From Brachionus manjavacas (taxonomy: Eukaryota; Rotifera; Eurotatoria; Ploima; Brachionidae), in NCBI GenBank assembly GCA_019054805.1, contig JAHQIY010000003.1, positions 7,874,001-7,938,000 on the forward strand: a stretch of 64,000 nucleotides of DNA, given 5' to 3'. A program made the position numbers and the translations under genes. Below the pieces are notes generated by a model that was not told the origin of the DNA, did not search any database, and was given only the letters and a program-made list of their open reading frames with translations. Positions 46,845 to 61,400 of this stretch are shown one piece after another; positions within the stretch are counted from its first letter, which is position 1, and each line of letters starts with the position of its first letter.

Positions 46845-48205
46845 AAAATCAGATCAGCAAATATTTCACCATTGTTTAAAAATGCTAATAAATCAACGGC
46901 CAGAAATTATTGTCCTGTGCAAAATTATATATAACTTCAATTCGGTGCAAAATTATGGAAAGCATAATAAGAACCAAAATGGAAGACTATCTTTATAGGA
47001 ATAATATTATATCTAAAGAACAGCATGAATTTGTCTAGAAAAAGTCATGTACATCTAATCTTCTGGAAACTCTAGATTTCATCTCAATAAGTCTAGACAA
47101 AAGTATTCCTGTTGATGTAATTCTGCTAGATTTTGCGAAAGAATTTGATACTGTTTCGCATAGACGACTTATAGCTATATTGGCTTTGATGGTCTGACAC
47201 TAAAATGGATAGAAGCTTTCTTGAAAAATAGAAGACAACGAGTTGTTCAAGGTGAAATTTTGTCGGATTGGGTTGAGATTTTTATCGATGTACTACAATG
47301 GTCAGTGATTGATCCACTATTGATCGTTTTGTAAATCAATGATCTACCAAAAGGAATAGAGAATGTTGTCAAATGTATGCAGATGATACTAAAATATTCT
47401 GGCAAATGGTATCAAAAATAAGCGTAGTGAAACTACAATCAGATTTTGATTGAATTTTCAAGTGAACTCAAGATTGCCTTATTCTCTTCAGCACATCAAA
47501 TGTGTGGTTATGCATTTTGGTCACAAAAACAAAAAATTCAATTATTTTATTAATGGTAAGCAGTTATCAACGTCAGAATCCGAAAGAGATCTTGGAGTTA
47601 TTTTCAATACAAATCTTAAATGGAAAAATCAAGTGATAGAGGCTGCAAACAAAGCAAATCAAATGTTGGGTCGCATCAGAAAATCATTCGCTAGTTTTGA
47701 TTGTAAGTTATTTAGATCATTTTATTTAGCTTTTTTTCGTACTTTTTTGGAATTTGCTGTGCCTGTATGGTCTCCAATTCTTAAGTCGGACTGTAAGAAT
47801 GTTGAAAGAATTCAACACTGAGCTAAGAAATTTGTTTCTTCAATTAGAAACAAACCGTATGAAAACAGATTGATGGCTTTGAACATTCCAAATATGGTGG
47901 AAATAAGAAAAAGAGGTGATCTAATTCAATTATACAAGTTCATGCATGGAATAGAATTGGTTGAAAAAGCAACAATTTTAATGTCACCAAAATCCAAGGA
48001 AGAGGTCACTCTTTCAAAAATCACAAAGAAATTTCGAGGCTCCAACGAATAGATAACTTTTTATTTCAAAAGAACCGCTAACAGATCGAACTACCTGCCA
48101 AATCAATTAGTTGAAGCCTCCAATGTTAACAGCTTTAAAGCAGGCATTGATTGCTGGATCAGCAGCCAGCTGCAGTCAAAACAACTACTACTACTACTAC
48201 TAATA
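46845..48205 (+). mobile_element. Degenerate CR1/Jockey-like LINE, 3' two thirds
   Basis: Reverse-transcriptase remnants in order: SPLFKN, NYCPV, SKEQHEFV, SVPVD-like DVILLDFAKEFDTVSHRRL (motif A), GLTLKWIEAFLKNRRQRV, DPLLIVL (damaged motif B) and YADDTKIFW (motif C). A 123-codon frame (47450-47821) carries DLGVIFNTNLKWKNQV and FRTFLEFAVPVWSP. A 60-codon frame (47870-48052) continues the 3' end with LMALNIPNMVEIRKRGDLIQ. Several stops and frameshifts separate these, so it is dead. It ends in an (ACT)n tract near 48182-48202, as LINE tails often do. Confidence 0.85.
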
Positions 48206-49175
48206 CCTAATTAATTACTGTGTTTTTTTTTTTCTAAAGAATTAATTAGTCGTCTCATTTTACGTTTCCATAGTACGTTTTTTGTAAATGATTGTTCGTT
48301 GAATTATTTTAAAAATATAATAAATACGAAAATGTATTTATGCTGGAAAATTTTTTTTTTTGAATTTTTAAATAAATATATTTGTGAACAATGGTCGAAT
48401 GAAATCTCTGAAAAATCACTAATTTTAATTTAACATTATAAAAATAAAATCTTTTATAAAACTTTTGTAAAAAAAAAGACTTCACTTTTCTCTTTACTTA
48501 GTACGCCTTGAAAACTGTACTATTTAAAAACGGTATGGTTAAGAAATTAAAGCAAAATTTTTGAATTTTTAAGGGAATACTTTATAGATTTGTTATATCT
48601 AATTCACCAATATATCTTATTATCTTATTATCAATAAAAATCAACAATATTATAACAATATTATACATATAACAAATGACTAAAAATTTATTCTTTAAAA
48701 ACCAAAATAAAGGTTATCTGAAATAATTTTATCATAAAATTCTTATGGCACATTTTTAAAATTTTATTTAACGCTGGTAACCGTATTTGCATAAGACAGA
48801 ATGGTCAAAATTTATGCAAATACTCTTCATAATATGAAAACGTAATATTTAAGAAAATTTTTTCTGTTTCTATTGAGATCGAAAATAAGTTATAATTTTT
48901 AATTTTTTCTAAATATTTTACCTCATTTAATACCGAAAATTATCTTTCAGAATTAGAAATTAAAAATCGGGATTCTAAAAAAATATAAAATATTTGGAAA
49001 ATCCTTATTAATTAGTGCTCAAAAAGGGATTTTTTAATTATTGTAAACGCATTTACTTACTAAATTCAGCAAAATTATTTTCAAAATTTAGAATTCATTT
49101 TATTAAAATTTTTATAGTGTTATTTTCAAATTAAAATTGTCGCCTTTTTTTTAAATTTTAGCAGGTGGATTGATC
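48206..49175. other. A/T-rich spacer
   Basis: No gene. One short perfect inverted repeat at 48783-48823 is listed separately. Confidence 0.5.
48783..48823. repeat. Perfect 12-bp inverted repeat around ATTTGCAT/ATGCAAAT
   Basis: GTATTTGCATAA and TTATGCAAATAC are exact reverse complements 17 bp apart. Each arm holds the octamer ATTTGCAT, the POU-factor consensus. It could be a regulatory site or chance in A/T-rich DNA. Confidence 0.35.
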
Positions 49176-49183
49176 CTCTTAAC

Positions 49184-49641
49184 TAGTATTTGATACGGTC
49201 AAGACAAACCGGTCGATTACACTGACGGTTTTTGGACCGCCAAAAAATAAAAAACGTACGGTCTGAAAAAGGGCCTAAAAAATACGAACGGTCAAAAATA
49301 CGGCCAAATTTCTGCCGGTTAGCCACTTAAATTGATATTTTTTCCGAAAAATGTTTTTAATTTAAAAAAAAATAATTTAAACAATGATTTAAAAAAATTA
49401 AAAAAAAAATTTTTAATTTATTTTAAATTGTTTTTTAAGTTTTTTTTTTATTTTTCCAAGTTTTATAAAATAGTAAGTGACCACCCGCCAAAAAGTTGAT
49501 ACGTTTATTTTCGCGGTCTAAAAAATAGACCGCTCAACTGACCGGCCAAATAACCGCCCGTTTAAAGGTTTCCGGCTAATGCGGACACGGTCACGGTTTC
49601 TGAAAATTTTGGCCGGTCCGCTTGTCCGGATCCCAACACTA
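49184..49641. mobile_element. hAT-type MITE (458 bp) with 8-bp target duplication
   Basis: Perfect 8-bp direct repeats CTCTTAAC flank the element (49176-49183 and 49642-49649), the target duplication size of hAT transposons. The ends are related inverted repeats: TAGTATTTGATACGG on the left and, on the opposite strand, TAGTGTTGGGATCCGG on the right, both continuing into CAAG and ACCGG. The interior is G+C-richer than its surroundings, full of ACCGG/CGGTC-like units, and has no transposase frame. Confidence 0.92.
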
Positions 49642-49649
49642 CTCTTAAC

Positions 49650-52600
49650 CACAATGAAGCCATGCCACTGAATAAAATTCTTTTAATCGAAAAGTTCATA
49701 CCATTTGTTTAGACTTTGTTATTTGAAGATTGTCTGCTAACTAACACTAATTTTGTATGAAATTTTAAATTTTCTCTTAACATTCACTAACTTATTTTAT
49801 TTTTCTGATAAATTTTGGTGAAAAATTAAAAAATCGCCTTAAACAGCTAGACCCTGTATGCCAACAATACATCAGTTTGAAAAAAAATTAAGTATTATAA
49901 TTACTTAATGGAATAATCATAAAAATATTAAATTTCATTGCATAAGAATCAATTTTAGAATTTTACATATTAATAGAATATTTTTAGGTCAGCAGATTTT
50001 TATTAAATTGCTTTCATTATCATATAATATTAAATTTCTTATTTTTTTATTTTCGTTGTTTGAAACTATGAGAATATTTACTTCGAACTGTTAAAAAATT
50101 TACAATTCTGATCGAAAAAACTCATAAAATTTTTTTTCACTTGAACTAAATAGTTTATTTATGTAGACTGAGAGAATTTGAGTCTTTCATTATCGCTCTC
50201 TGCTAGTTTCCAATTCTTTACTTCATTTTTAATTGAAATCTCTATTTTAAGCCAGTATGACTGAACTCAATTACTGAAAACCACATTTTTTTCATTATTT
50301 TTTTTAGAATAAAATAAAGCTACATAGTGATTGATAATTTAATAATATAGACAAATTAGATTTTTTTAGATGCACATTAGCAAAATTATTTAATATTTGA
50401 TTTTCGACCGAGATAATTATTCTCTGGAAGACTTCACACAAGTCATGCTGAGATCGTTGAATAAAAATATCTTTTAAAGTTAAAAAAATTTAATTAATAG
50501 CCCCACATAGCCGGTATTTAAATTCAAACGATCTCAATCTATTGATAAGTTTTCGTTAACTTAAATTAAATTCTCAATTTTCTGCTTCTTTCATCTTGAA
50601 ATATCTTTGGGAATTGCTAGCGCTAGTTTATTTAACACCTTTATTCCAATGATAGAATTAAAATTTTTTTTTTCCAAAATTTTTAATCAAGAATTTATAT
50701 GAAAAATTTTTATTATGATAGTTTTTTCAGTTTTTTTTTCATTTCAATTGAAGCTTATTTATTTAAGGCGAGTGTATTTTTGTATCGTTTAAAACTTCCT
50801 ATTGCAATTAAAAAAGATGCTAACTATTTTTCCCACAAGGGGTTTATAATCAACTAAAAGAAATGAGCTAGAATAAATAAAGTATATTTAAAAAAATAGT
50901 GATATTTTATACATTATATTTTTGTTAAAAGAATTTAGGCCGTTAAAGGAATTTCAGAAGTGTAGATTTTAGTTGAATTTATTATTTTTTGACAATTTAA
51001 TTCAACGTCATCTTTTTCTTAAAATTAAATTTTTAAGTTATGCTGTGTTCGGACAAGAGTCTCAATGAGAAAAAATTATGAGTTTTATCTTAGGTTTTAC
51101 GATTAAATAAACTAAAAATTATAATTGAATTCTTTATTTAAAATAAACCACATTCGTTTAATATTTTTAAATTTGCCAAAATAAAAATTAGACAATTTTT
51201 TTAATCATTAAAACTTTTAATTGTAAAATGTTGTTCTCCCTATCGATTATCTGAATATTTGTTTACAATTTTTTCCAAAAGATAAGATAAAAAGCTTAAA
51301 GTTGTATGCTTTAATTTTAACGCTGATTGTTTTTAAATGACACTTTTAAAGTAGGTTAAGTTTTATAAAAATCTAAAGCTTTAATATTGGATATTTATTC
51401 AAAGCAATAATTTAGAAAAATATCTTTATCTTAACAACATTTTTTTTCTTTTTTCTTAAATTAATGTAGTAAATTATTAAGAAAACAAATATCATTGTTT
51501 TTTTTTAACAGTGATATTAAGACTTGTTATTAAAAAAAAACCAATACGAACATTTATTTTTTAAAGCTAGTAGTCCATAGTATTTTTAATATGATGTATG
51601 TGATAAAATCAAGTCATAAAATTGGCTGGAAGGTGATTTATCACTTCTAAAGAATATTAAATATTTTTTTAAGTTATATTTTTTATAATGATATTGGAGT
51701 GCATTTAAAGTCTAATCATAAATTTTTTTGGTCAAAATATTTTTAAATAGTGACTAAGTTAAGATTTTTAAAGTTAATTAAATTCAGATTTCTTAGAAAA
51801 TTATTTCTAAGTTAAAAAAGTGAATTTTGTATTTTTTGAAGGTTTGCAATGACCGCTGATTTTATTAACATTTTTAGTTTTAATATGATTTATTTTTTAA
51901 GAAAATTATTTGATTTTTTTTTGTTTTATTTGAATCAACTTAAAATTTCGATAACCTCTTTGCTAAAAGAAAGTTTGGATCTTACAAATATATATTAAAT
52001 AAGATTTTCAAGATGCAAAAAAAGTTTAAATTAAAACAACTATCATAGACGAATCTAATCCAAACTCCAAATAAAATTCACTTTACCTAAATCCTTTGTA
52101 GTTACTCCTACTTTATAGATACAACTATTTGTCTGAAGAGTTCTCTTTAACATTAAATAATGCTATGAAACAGTTTCGTTTAATAATAGTTTGCTTAGTA
52201 GTAGAAGTCTTTGTGATTGCTATATAGACTATGACTATAAATATGGTGCTTTATATAAAAAGATTTAGATTTTTTCGATTTACTCAATCCGATCTCTTGT
52301 TGTTTTTCTTTTAATTCTTTGTTTTTGATTTAATAAAGTTATCCTTAGGGATATAATTTATCTTTAGTTTTAATATTCTTGTTGAATATTAGGGTGATGG
52401 CTATAATAACTCTTGTACCTTAACACTTTTTGCACCAATTCGCATTAAATTTTTTCTCGCTGATTTGTAATCAACAGACGATTTTCGGCAAAAAATAGTA
52501 AAAAACAAATTGAGTAAAGATATTATTGACAAAAAAGTCGGTATGTATGTGTATGTTATCAATCAATTTAAAAAAAAAATAATTAAGAGTTTAATTTTTA

Positions 52601-54252
52601 ACTAAAAGGAATTATATTCAATTTATCAAAAATATAAAAATTAAAACTATTCATCTTGCTAAAAACAATCGGAAAAAGAATTAAATAAATTCTTGTTTAT
52701 TTTCTTTTGTTTCTAATAGAATATAAAGGTTTACAAAACTAAGATTTTAATTTTTAAAGGCATAAAAAAACTTCATAGAATTATTATACAAAGGTTCAAA
52801 TTTTGTAGCCAAGTTAAGTTTTAGTAGCCGCATTTAAGATGAGAAAATGAAAAATAAATAATTTTCCAAATTTAATTGTAAAATTAGCTTTTTGAATTTG
52901 AGGTGATTGACTTAATGATTGAGCTTTTTAATTTTCTTCATCAATTGGTCATCAAATTTAATATTTTTGAATTTTTAGATTTTAAATGTTTATGAATTTT
53001 TTGCCAGAATGTACTAAAGTTTGGGCTTGGATCATTTTAACTTAATTGATCACTTACGGTATCAAAAATATTAATCACAAAAAAAATTTTTTCAGAATTC
53101 AATTAAGGAAAATATTATAAATGTTGGGATTATCAATTGAAGGAACACGAAATTAAAAATAAAAAAAGTATTTGAGACACTTGAACTTTTCAAGTTATCA
53201 TTATTTTCAACGATAAGCTTGTTACATTTTTGACTTTATTTTTTTTTCCATTCGAGTTGAATTTTAGTTTACCAAATGTATTGAATTTTTAAAGATTTGC
53301 AATTTTTAATCTTAGTCAAGAGAATTCTCAAATATTAAATTCGATGCTAAAAAATGTTCAGCTAAGTATTTTTTTTGATTTTTTTGAGAAACTGATTTTT
53401 AAAAAGTTAAAATACTTTTTTATAATGAAAATTTAAAGTGATTTAAAAGAAAAAAAAATTATGGGCAAAATATTTGATATTTTGGTCAATAAGTTTTTGT
53501 CTTAAAGAAGTGTTTTTCTTTAAATTTTTTCTTTTAATTTTAAAATAGATATTATTTACGAGATTGAAAGGGATTGTATTTTTCAATCCAATTTTTAATA
53601 TATTTAATTCAGATACTTTATTAAACAATTTAAGGGTGCTTAATAAAAGACTGGAACAATTAATTATAATAAATGCTTATTTTCCTACAGTAAAGGTATT
53701 TTACATGTAAGTTTTATAATAATGATTCCGTAATATCACAAATATTCGATCATTTGATGTGAAAACTTCCATTATTCAATTATCTGATTTTTTTTTTAAA
53801 AGATAACTTCTTTGAGGATCGATCCTTCTTTTACATGAGGTGATAGGATACTAAAATTTTTAATGCTTCATTAATCTGTCATTAAATTAGAAAAATTAAA
53901 TTAAAAATTAACTCTAATTTTATCTTAACTAAACCCTTAAACGCTGTGTCGAAGAGCATATAAAGTTAATGGGAAAGCATTCTATTAATTATCAAAATTT
54001 ATAAAGAAAATGAGACGAAATAATTGTTATTTTTTAATTCCGGTTTAATAGTTTCTCTTTTTACGAATCTTTTATTTTATAATTATCAATCAGTAGACCA
54101 ATTAATATGTAAGTAGAGGATGCAAAAGTTGAAATTGAATTTCTTTTCTTAACAAAATAGCGAAATAAAAGAAAAATTTACAATGAAATTTGGTAATTAC
54201 TATAGTTTTAATTTTTAAAAAATGAAAAATAAATAATGATTAAATATTATGG
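49650..54252. other. Long A/T-rich stretch without recognised genes
   Basis: No supported coding region in 4.6 kb on either strand. The one listed frame of any length (53443-53628, minus) is Lys/Asn/Phe-rich and looks fortuitous. No strong repeat noticed. It may contain distal regulatory DNA or a 5' non-coding exon of dishevelled. Confidence 0.5.
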
Positions 54253-54261
54253 ACTAAATCA

Positions 54262-54640
54262 GGCACTTTGAAGTTAATGATCAATATTTGATGCTCAAAA
54301 TGATCATACTTAGTTTTAATTATGAAATAAATAGTTATTTCTTAATAGAATTAATGCAGAAGTTCATTTTTGGATTTAACATACTTTGTTAAATTTTAAG
54401 CTAAATTCTGAATAATTCTGCAAAATTCTGCAAAAAATTATTCAATTAAAAATAGCATCTTTTAGATGGTGTCACTCTGCAATTTTGTTTGCTGAAGTAA
54501 CCATTAGATTTAACAAAAAAATGTTACATCCAAAAATGAACCTCTGCATTAATTATATTAAGAAATAACAATTCATTCCATAATTAAAACTCAGAATGAT
54601 CATTTTGAGCATCAAAATTGATCATAAACTTCAAAATGAC
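54262..54640. mobile_element. Long-arm foldback element (379 bp) with 9-bp target duplication
   Basis: The two halves are inverted copies of each other over about 145-150 bp (54262-54410 and 54490-54640): both carry GATGCTCAAAATGATCA, TTTTAATTATG and GTTCATTTTTGGAT in mirror order. Direct repeats ACTAAATCA flank it at 54253-54261 and 54641-54649. Termini match the element at 24302-24806. RNA from it would form a long hairpin. Confidence 0.88.
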
Positions 54641-54649
54641 ACTAAATCA

Positions 54650-55494
54650 AGGGTTTAAAATTTAAAAGGCAAATGACCTTTTTTATGTTTTTGGTAGCGA
54701 AACTGATTTTTTCAGCATAAACTTAGTTTTGAAGTCTCCTCGTGAATATGTGACTTTTAAAATAATGAAAATTTTAATTTTTTTCTAAATTTCCAAAAAT
54801 AAAAAAAAAAAACAATTTTAAATACAGTAGGAAGAAATCTAAAAAATTGGTATATACAATGATTTTTTTTTGAAACAAAAGATTCCTAATAATTTTATAA
54901 GTATTAAAAATTTTCCTTTGAGATTACGTTTTAAAGGAAGTCTTTAATTAAATAATTGCTAGTCATTTGAATTTATTATTTTTTAAAAGCGATTTTTTAG
55001 AATAAAAATTTTTTTATTTAAAAAAATTGCTTTTATAATTAAATTCTACGGAAAATTTTATATTTTAACTGACCGTCAAAATTATGAATAATAAATATCT
55101 TTAAATCAGACAAATAGTCAAACATCAAGTATCAATGAATTTAGTTGGATAGGGAGAAAAAAAATTTAAGACATAATCTAATGTTCGTGTATACTCTGAG
55201 TAATAGTCCGATTTAAAATGTTCATCAACCAATTTCCTATACGATTAGTTTAACATACAGAGTTTATACAATTAAATATCGACATATTGCTTGTTCGCTA
55301 ACGACTATAACGATGCATTACAAAACTCACACTTAAATACATTAAATGATTATTAGATTAACAAGTTCAGTAAATGGCTTGTTGATAGATTCTTCCATTC
55401 TAATCTAAATAAACCTTTACTCTTTAGACTACCAAATGAATTGAAGCCTATCCACACACCAAAGCCACAAGCACACATTACCAACCGAATAGAA
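54650..55494. other. Region upstream of dishevelled
   Basis: No ORF. It should contain the dishevelled promoter/5' UTR. Just before the start codon (55441-55494) the sequence becomes clearly less A/T-rich, as expected for transcribed leader or coding-like sequence. Confidence 0.5.
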
Positions 55495-58400
55495 ATGGAA
55501 GCTACCAAAATTATCTACTACACGAACGGTTCAGCAATGCCATATTTGATCACAATAAACGTTGCGCCCGAAAAGGCAAGACTAAAAGATTTCAAGCAAG
55601 CACTGAACGGCGGACTCGCAAACAAAAACACCAAATATTTCTTTCAGGCTATAGTTGATGATTTTGGCACGGTCAAAGAAGAGCTGTCAGACGATGACGC
55701 GGTGCTGCCTTCGGTCAAAGGCCGTGTGGTTGCATGGCTCATCCAAGTCGATGAGAACAAATCGAATAAAAGCTTCGAGAGCAAAAGCCAGGACGAGCAA
55801 TCGAATATTGAAAACTTTGATTTGAACAGACTAAAACCCAAGCGAGACAATCACGACACTTTGAACTCGCGCAAAAACAAGAATTCACGCGCTCAAGTCA
55901 ACCCTTTAAAGTATTGATTAAATTTTCAACTTTTTTATGGATTTCTTATTTGAAAAATAAACAAAATTACCTTTTTCCAGAGACTTGAACCATCATGACG
56001 AAACGAGCACTGAGACCGAGTCACTGATCAACGCATTTGGTGATCTTAAAGTGAAAAAGTCGCACAAACACACTTCCAATCATAAACACGACTCTAAGCC
56101 TCGTTTCAATTCGTTCAGTAAGTAGTTGCTAGTAAAAAGAGCCTAAAATAAATATGTACATTTTTTTTGTCTTATAGGTAACCATGGCAACCATCATGTC
56201 AGACCGGTTAAGCAAAAATTGTCACTAGATAGTCATCATTATCAGCGTGGTCATCATGTCTATCATCATCCGGGTGTGCATCACGTTAAAAAAAGTCAAA
56301 AGCATTCGGACTCATTTAGTGACGAGGACAGCGAGGACGATAGCGAAATTTGCGATTCGAATTTTATGACGCAAACTGCGGCACCGTCCATGCTTAGCAG
56401 TGAGACAGACACGACAACATTTTTTGACTCCGAAAACGATGATGATGATGGCCAATTTTCGTCAATTACCGGCGACACAACAACATCGACTTTTGCGTCC
56501 AGAAAATACGGTCATAACCGTAATAGAAAACGACACAAACACAAAATACCGCATGCCAATTACTTAAAGGGTCCCAACTCACTACATTCGTCCATGTCGA
56601 GTCTAACCGACTCCACAATGTCCTTGAACATCATTACAGTCACTTTAAATATGGACACTGTCAATTTTCTTGGTATCAGCATCGTTGGACAAAGTAATAA
56701 AGGCGGAGAGGGTGGAATATATGTTGGTTCAATAATGAACGGGTATGTTTTATTAAGACAAAATTTTTTTCTTAATTTTTATTTATTTGTTTCAGAGGAG
56801 CGGTTGCACACGACGGCCGTATTGAGCCTGGGGATATGATTTTACAGGTTAATGATATTAGCTTTGAAAATATGTCCAATGATGATGCTGTAAAAGTCCT
56901 TCGCGAAGCTGTAATGAAACCTGGGTATGTAAATTTTTAATTTTTTTGGTCAAAAATAAATATTTCAGTTATAATAATTTTCCAGCTTTATTTCTCAATA
57001 TTTAATCTAATTAAAAAAGTCTTTTCTTTAATAACGAAACTACACACAGAAGAAAAAAAATTATATTGAGACTTAAAAGAAGATTTAAGAAATCTATTAG
57101 GAACAGATGCTCTAGATCTAGATATATTAGATACAGAAATTTACCGATTTTTTTTTGGTAAACGTTCAATCTGAAATATTTAAAATAAGATTTAAAATAG
57201 AATTAATACTTCAATGAAAATTTATGATAGTATTTTTCTATGGAATATTAATATGCGATAGTGTTCATTTGTAGAAAAAAAATTATAAATTTTCTTGCTA
57301 TCAAAAAAAATTTTAATTGTAATAGTTTTAAAAAATGCTTAACAATTTCTATGAAAAAAATATCCATTAAAATATTCACATAAATTTCAGACAAAAGACT
57401 GTTTCTGTTTTTATTTTGGGAATTCAAACATCATCATATTTTTTAAATCTAAAGAAAAAAATTAATAAATAATTTCACTTAAAATTATTCGGATCCAAGC
57501 AATTTATTTGATATTTTAATTCAAAAATATTTTTCGACCTATTCGGAAATGATAATTTGTTAATTTTTTTAACTCTGTTCTGTAATATTTAAATTTAAAA
57601 CACGGTTTTTATATCTTTTTTATCACCAAAAAAATACACAACTAAGCAAAAAATATTCATTTTTTGGAAAAATTTTGTTTGAAATAATCGAAAAACTTGT
57701 GAAAATTAAAAAAAAAATTTTGTAAAAAGTTATGTTTACTTAGATCAATAATAACAAACAGAAATAGACAAGCAAATTTATTTAAATTTAAAAAATAAAT
57801 TTATAAAAATTTTTAAATCTTTTTTTTGTTTATATAAATGATTAGGACGTAGAATTGAGTAAACAAGCATTTTTTATTTCGAAATTTTAAATTGGTTTTT
57901 AAATAATAAAAGTTAAGAGCACTGTTTTCAATCATTCTTTTACAATACCATCAATCAAACGACCCCAAAAAAATCTGACAAACAAACAGCTCTCTTCTTA
58001 TTTCCACAAATAATTTTACTTTTTCATTTACTTATAAATTCCAGACAGCAAATAAAAAAAATCAAAACTCAAGGGTTTAGGGTTAGCATTATTAAAATTA
58101 TAGGCAAAAAATAAAAAGAAGAATTTCGAGATTCAAAATTAAAAAATTGTTTCTTAGTAATTAGGACAAAAAAATTTGATAAAAATTTTTTTCTAATGAC
58201 GTTTTTATCATTTTTGAGTTTTTTAAGGCCAGTTAAACTAGTAGTGGCAAAATGTTGGGATCCCAATCCGAAAGGTTACTTCACAGTCTCAAAACAAGAA
58301 CCAGTGCGTCCAATAGACCCATCGACTTGGGTAGCACATACCCAAGCGCACACTGGCATCGGTCAATCAAACTACATGAACTCAAATGCCATTTATCCAA

Positions 58401-61400
58401 ACGGAGGCCTCAAGACACATCAACACCGGCTAAACCACTCCATATCCTCATTCGGTTCTACATCATCACTGACAACATCAATTGCAGATACAACACTCAC
58501 CAATTCATTTAATGTCCAAGGCCACCACAACTATGGAAATGGTTTTATGGGAACAACGACTACGACAATGAACGGTGGAGATTCAACCCGGTACGGAGGC
58601 AACGAACAGCTAAATTTAACTACCAACACGGACATGGAAGTTGTGGTTAGATCTATGGCAGCACCCGACTCCGGTCTGGACATTCGGGACCGTAACTGGC
58701 TCAAAATAACCATACCAATGGCATTTATCGGCTCGGATGTAGTCGACTGGCTCTTGTACCATGTTGAAGGCTTTCCGGACCGACGAGATGCCCGAAAATA
58801 CGCGTGCAACCTTTTAAAACACGGCTACATCAGACACGCGGTCAATAAGATGAGATTTTCCGAGCAGTGCTATTATGTCTTTGGCGATTTCAATCAAACT
58901 AGTCAGTTTCAAAATGGACAAACCTTGTTCACTTTGAACGAAGAGAGCGAGGCTGATTTTGACTCAGTGTCCGAATTTGAACGAGACACGCTCTATGCTC
59001 ATATGACTTTTCCGCCACCAGGTTCCTACAATACAAACATTTACCAACAAAACCATCCTAAAATATATTCGAATTTAAATGGCATTGGTGGGCCACCACC
59101 ACCTTTAAGCTACATGTCCAGTTCATCTTCCAATGCTACATCTAATTCCACATCCACCACCTCAAATAACACCACCTCACAAACAATGGCCACTTCTCAG
59201 GCAAACGCGAGCATTAACTCAACCACAAATCAAATGAACTCGCAGAACTCGTGCCAATTTTACATACCAGCTCCGTCTCTGCTGCAGATGACTTCGTTCA
59301 ACAATACAGCCAATTCGACCAATGTATCATCGTCTTCCATGCTGTTCAAGCAAAATACATTCGATAACCACGATGAAATAAGCGGAAATCCTGGTAATAA
59401 TTACGCATTTGACAACACCAACCCGCCCAATTCAATCATGTCTCAATCGCAGTTTAGCAATGCTAATACAACAGGCAATGCAACCCAAAATGGTCTCAAG
59501 AATAATAATTTTAATTTGTATCAACAAAATGCCTACAATTGCTCAGGTAGATTCATATAAATTTATTTTGTCATATAAAGTTTTTTGTTTCATCTTTTAG
59601 TTTGATGATAAAATTTTTAAATAATTTCAGCTTGTCTTAATTTGATTGATTTGTAAGGCATTCTTGTGTATTACCTTTTAATATAATAAATTTTCTTTAA
59701 CATTAATATTTTGATTTAAAAAAAAATCTACTAATCGAGTCGCAAGAGTTTGGACTTGGAAAAAAAATAAATTTTTCATTTATTTTATAGATCAGTCATT
59801 TTAATTAAAAATAAAATAAATAAATTTTTCATTTATTTTATAGATCAGTCATTTTATTAAAAATAAAATAGGTTTTTTTTCTTAAAGACAATATAGAATC
59901 AATGCGAAGCAAAAAAAAAAAATTTTTTTATACAAATCTTGTATTAAAATCACATTTATCAGACAAATAAAAAAGGATTAAAATTCATTTAAAACTGTCA
60001 TTCAGCGATGAAAAGAAACTTTTTTATTCAAAATGATGATATTCGAATAACATAAATTTTTTGAAATATGAAAAGAACATAAAATAATTTACATTATATA
60101 ATTTTGTCAAAATGCAAATCATAAAAAGTTATAGACACATAAATATATTAAGCAAATAATTTAGCATATTTTTTTCCTTTAAAAATTTTGTATTTTAAGT
60201 TTTAAAGCAATTTAAAATTCTGAAAATGTAACTGATAGATGAATTCCGACTATTATTTAACGAATACTTTTTTAAAATTCAATATTATTGAAAAAATAAT
60301 TTGCAATTCGCTTTTATAAAAATATTCAAAAATTAGTTCTGTTTAAAAAATCTTTTTTTTTTACAGCACACTAAAAGTGTCAAATTGACTTTTTTTTGAA
60401 AGACCATATAAAAGTAACTTGGAGAATCCAGCATTATATCAAAAAATTTTCTAATGAACATTTTTTATTTGGCATTGTGAATTTTCTTAAAAATCTTCCA
60501 AAATTACTAAAATAAGATTCTATTTCATTAATTGAAATTACAAATAACAAAAATTGAGCTTTTTAAACTTCAATGATAAGACAACATGAATCAAAAAATA
60601 TGTTTCACTAAATTAAAAAAATAAAAATTAATATTAATTATTAAGAATCTATCAATGATCAAATATTATATCAATATAATGAGATTTATTTTGTTTTGAA
60701 TTAGATGGTTAAAATTTTTAAAATTTAGTTATCAAATTCATAATTACCATGAAATTTGATAAAAATATTATCAATTTATTGGAAAATATTTCTTTAAATA
60801 TTTTCATATTAACTGGACTGTTAAATGAAACAATGTTTGTTTCACCAAAACTAACAGAAAAATCTGTAGTATACTTGTATATGTAACACCTGCTATTGAT
60901 TATTTGAATTTTTCTTATTTAATACTTTTTAAATTATTATTTTTCTTTTTTTACTTTTTTTGATTTTAATCTTTTTTTATTTTCAGTCTGAAGGAGCTTT
61001 AGCTCGTTACAGATAAACAAATAAATGAATAACAAGTTTACTTTTCGAAGTTTTATACCTAGAGTTGTCAACAGTCGTAAATATAGAAAAGTAGAATCTT
61101 AAAGTAGACAAAAATTTTAATTAAAATTTGATCAAATCTGCTCAAAAGTCACTTAGTTGTAACATTTATTTAGAAAAATACTTTTTTGAAAATTAAAAGC
61201 TCATATTTTCGATTTTCTGCTCATTTATGATTTATGATTTTGTCGCAATAAAATTTAAAAAATTTCAATAAAAATTCTGTTTTGATTTATTAAATAAATT
61301 TAAATTGATTATTTAAAGGTTCTGTAAAATATGAAAATCGAAGTGTGCGCTCATCGGATAACTCAAGTTCAGGCAATGGAAGTGATGTTGAGCTGCTGTC

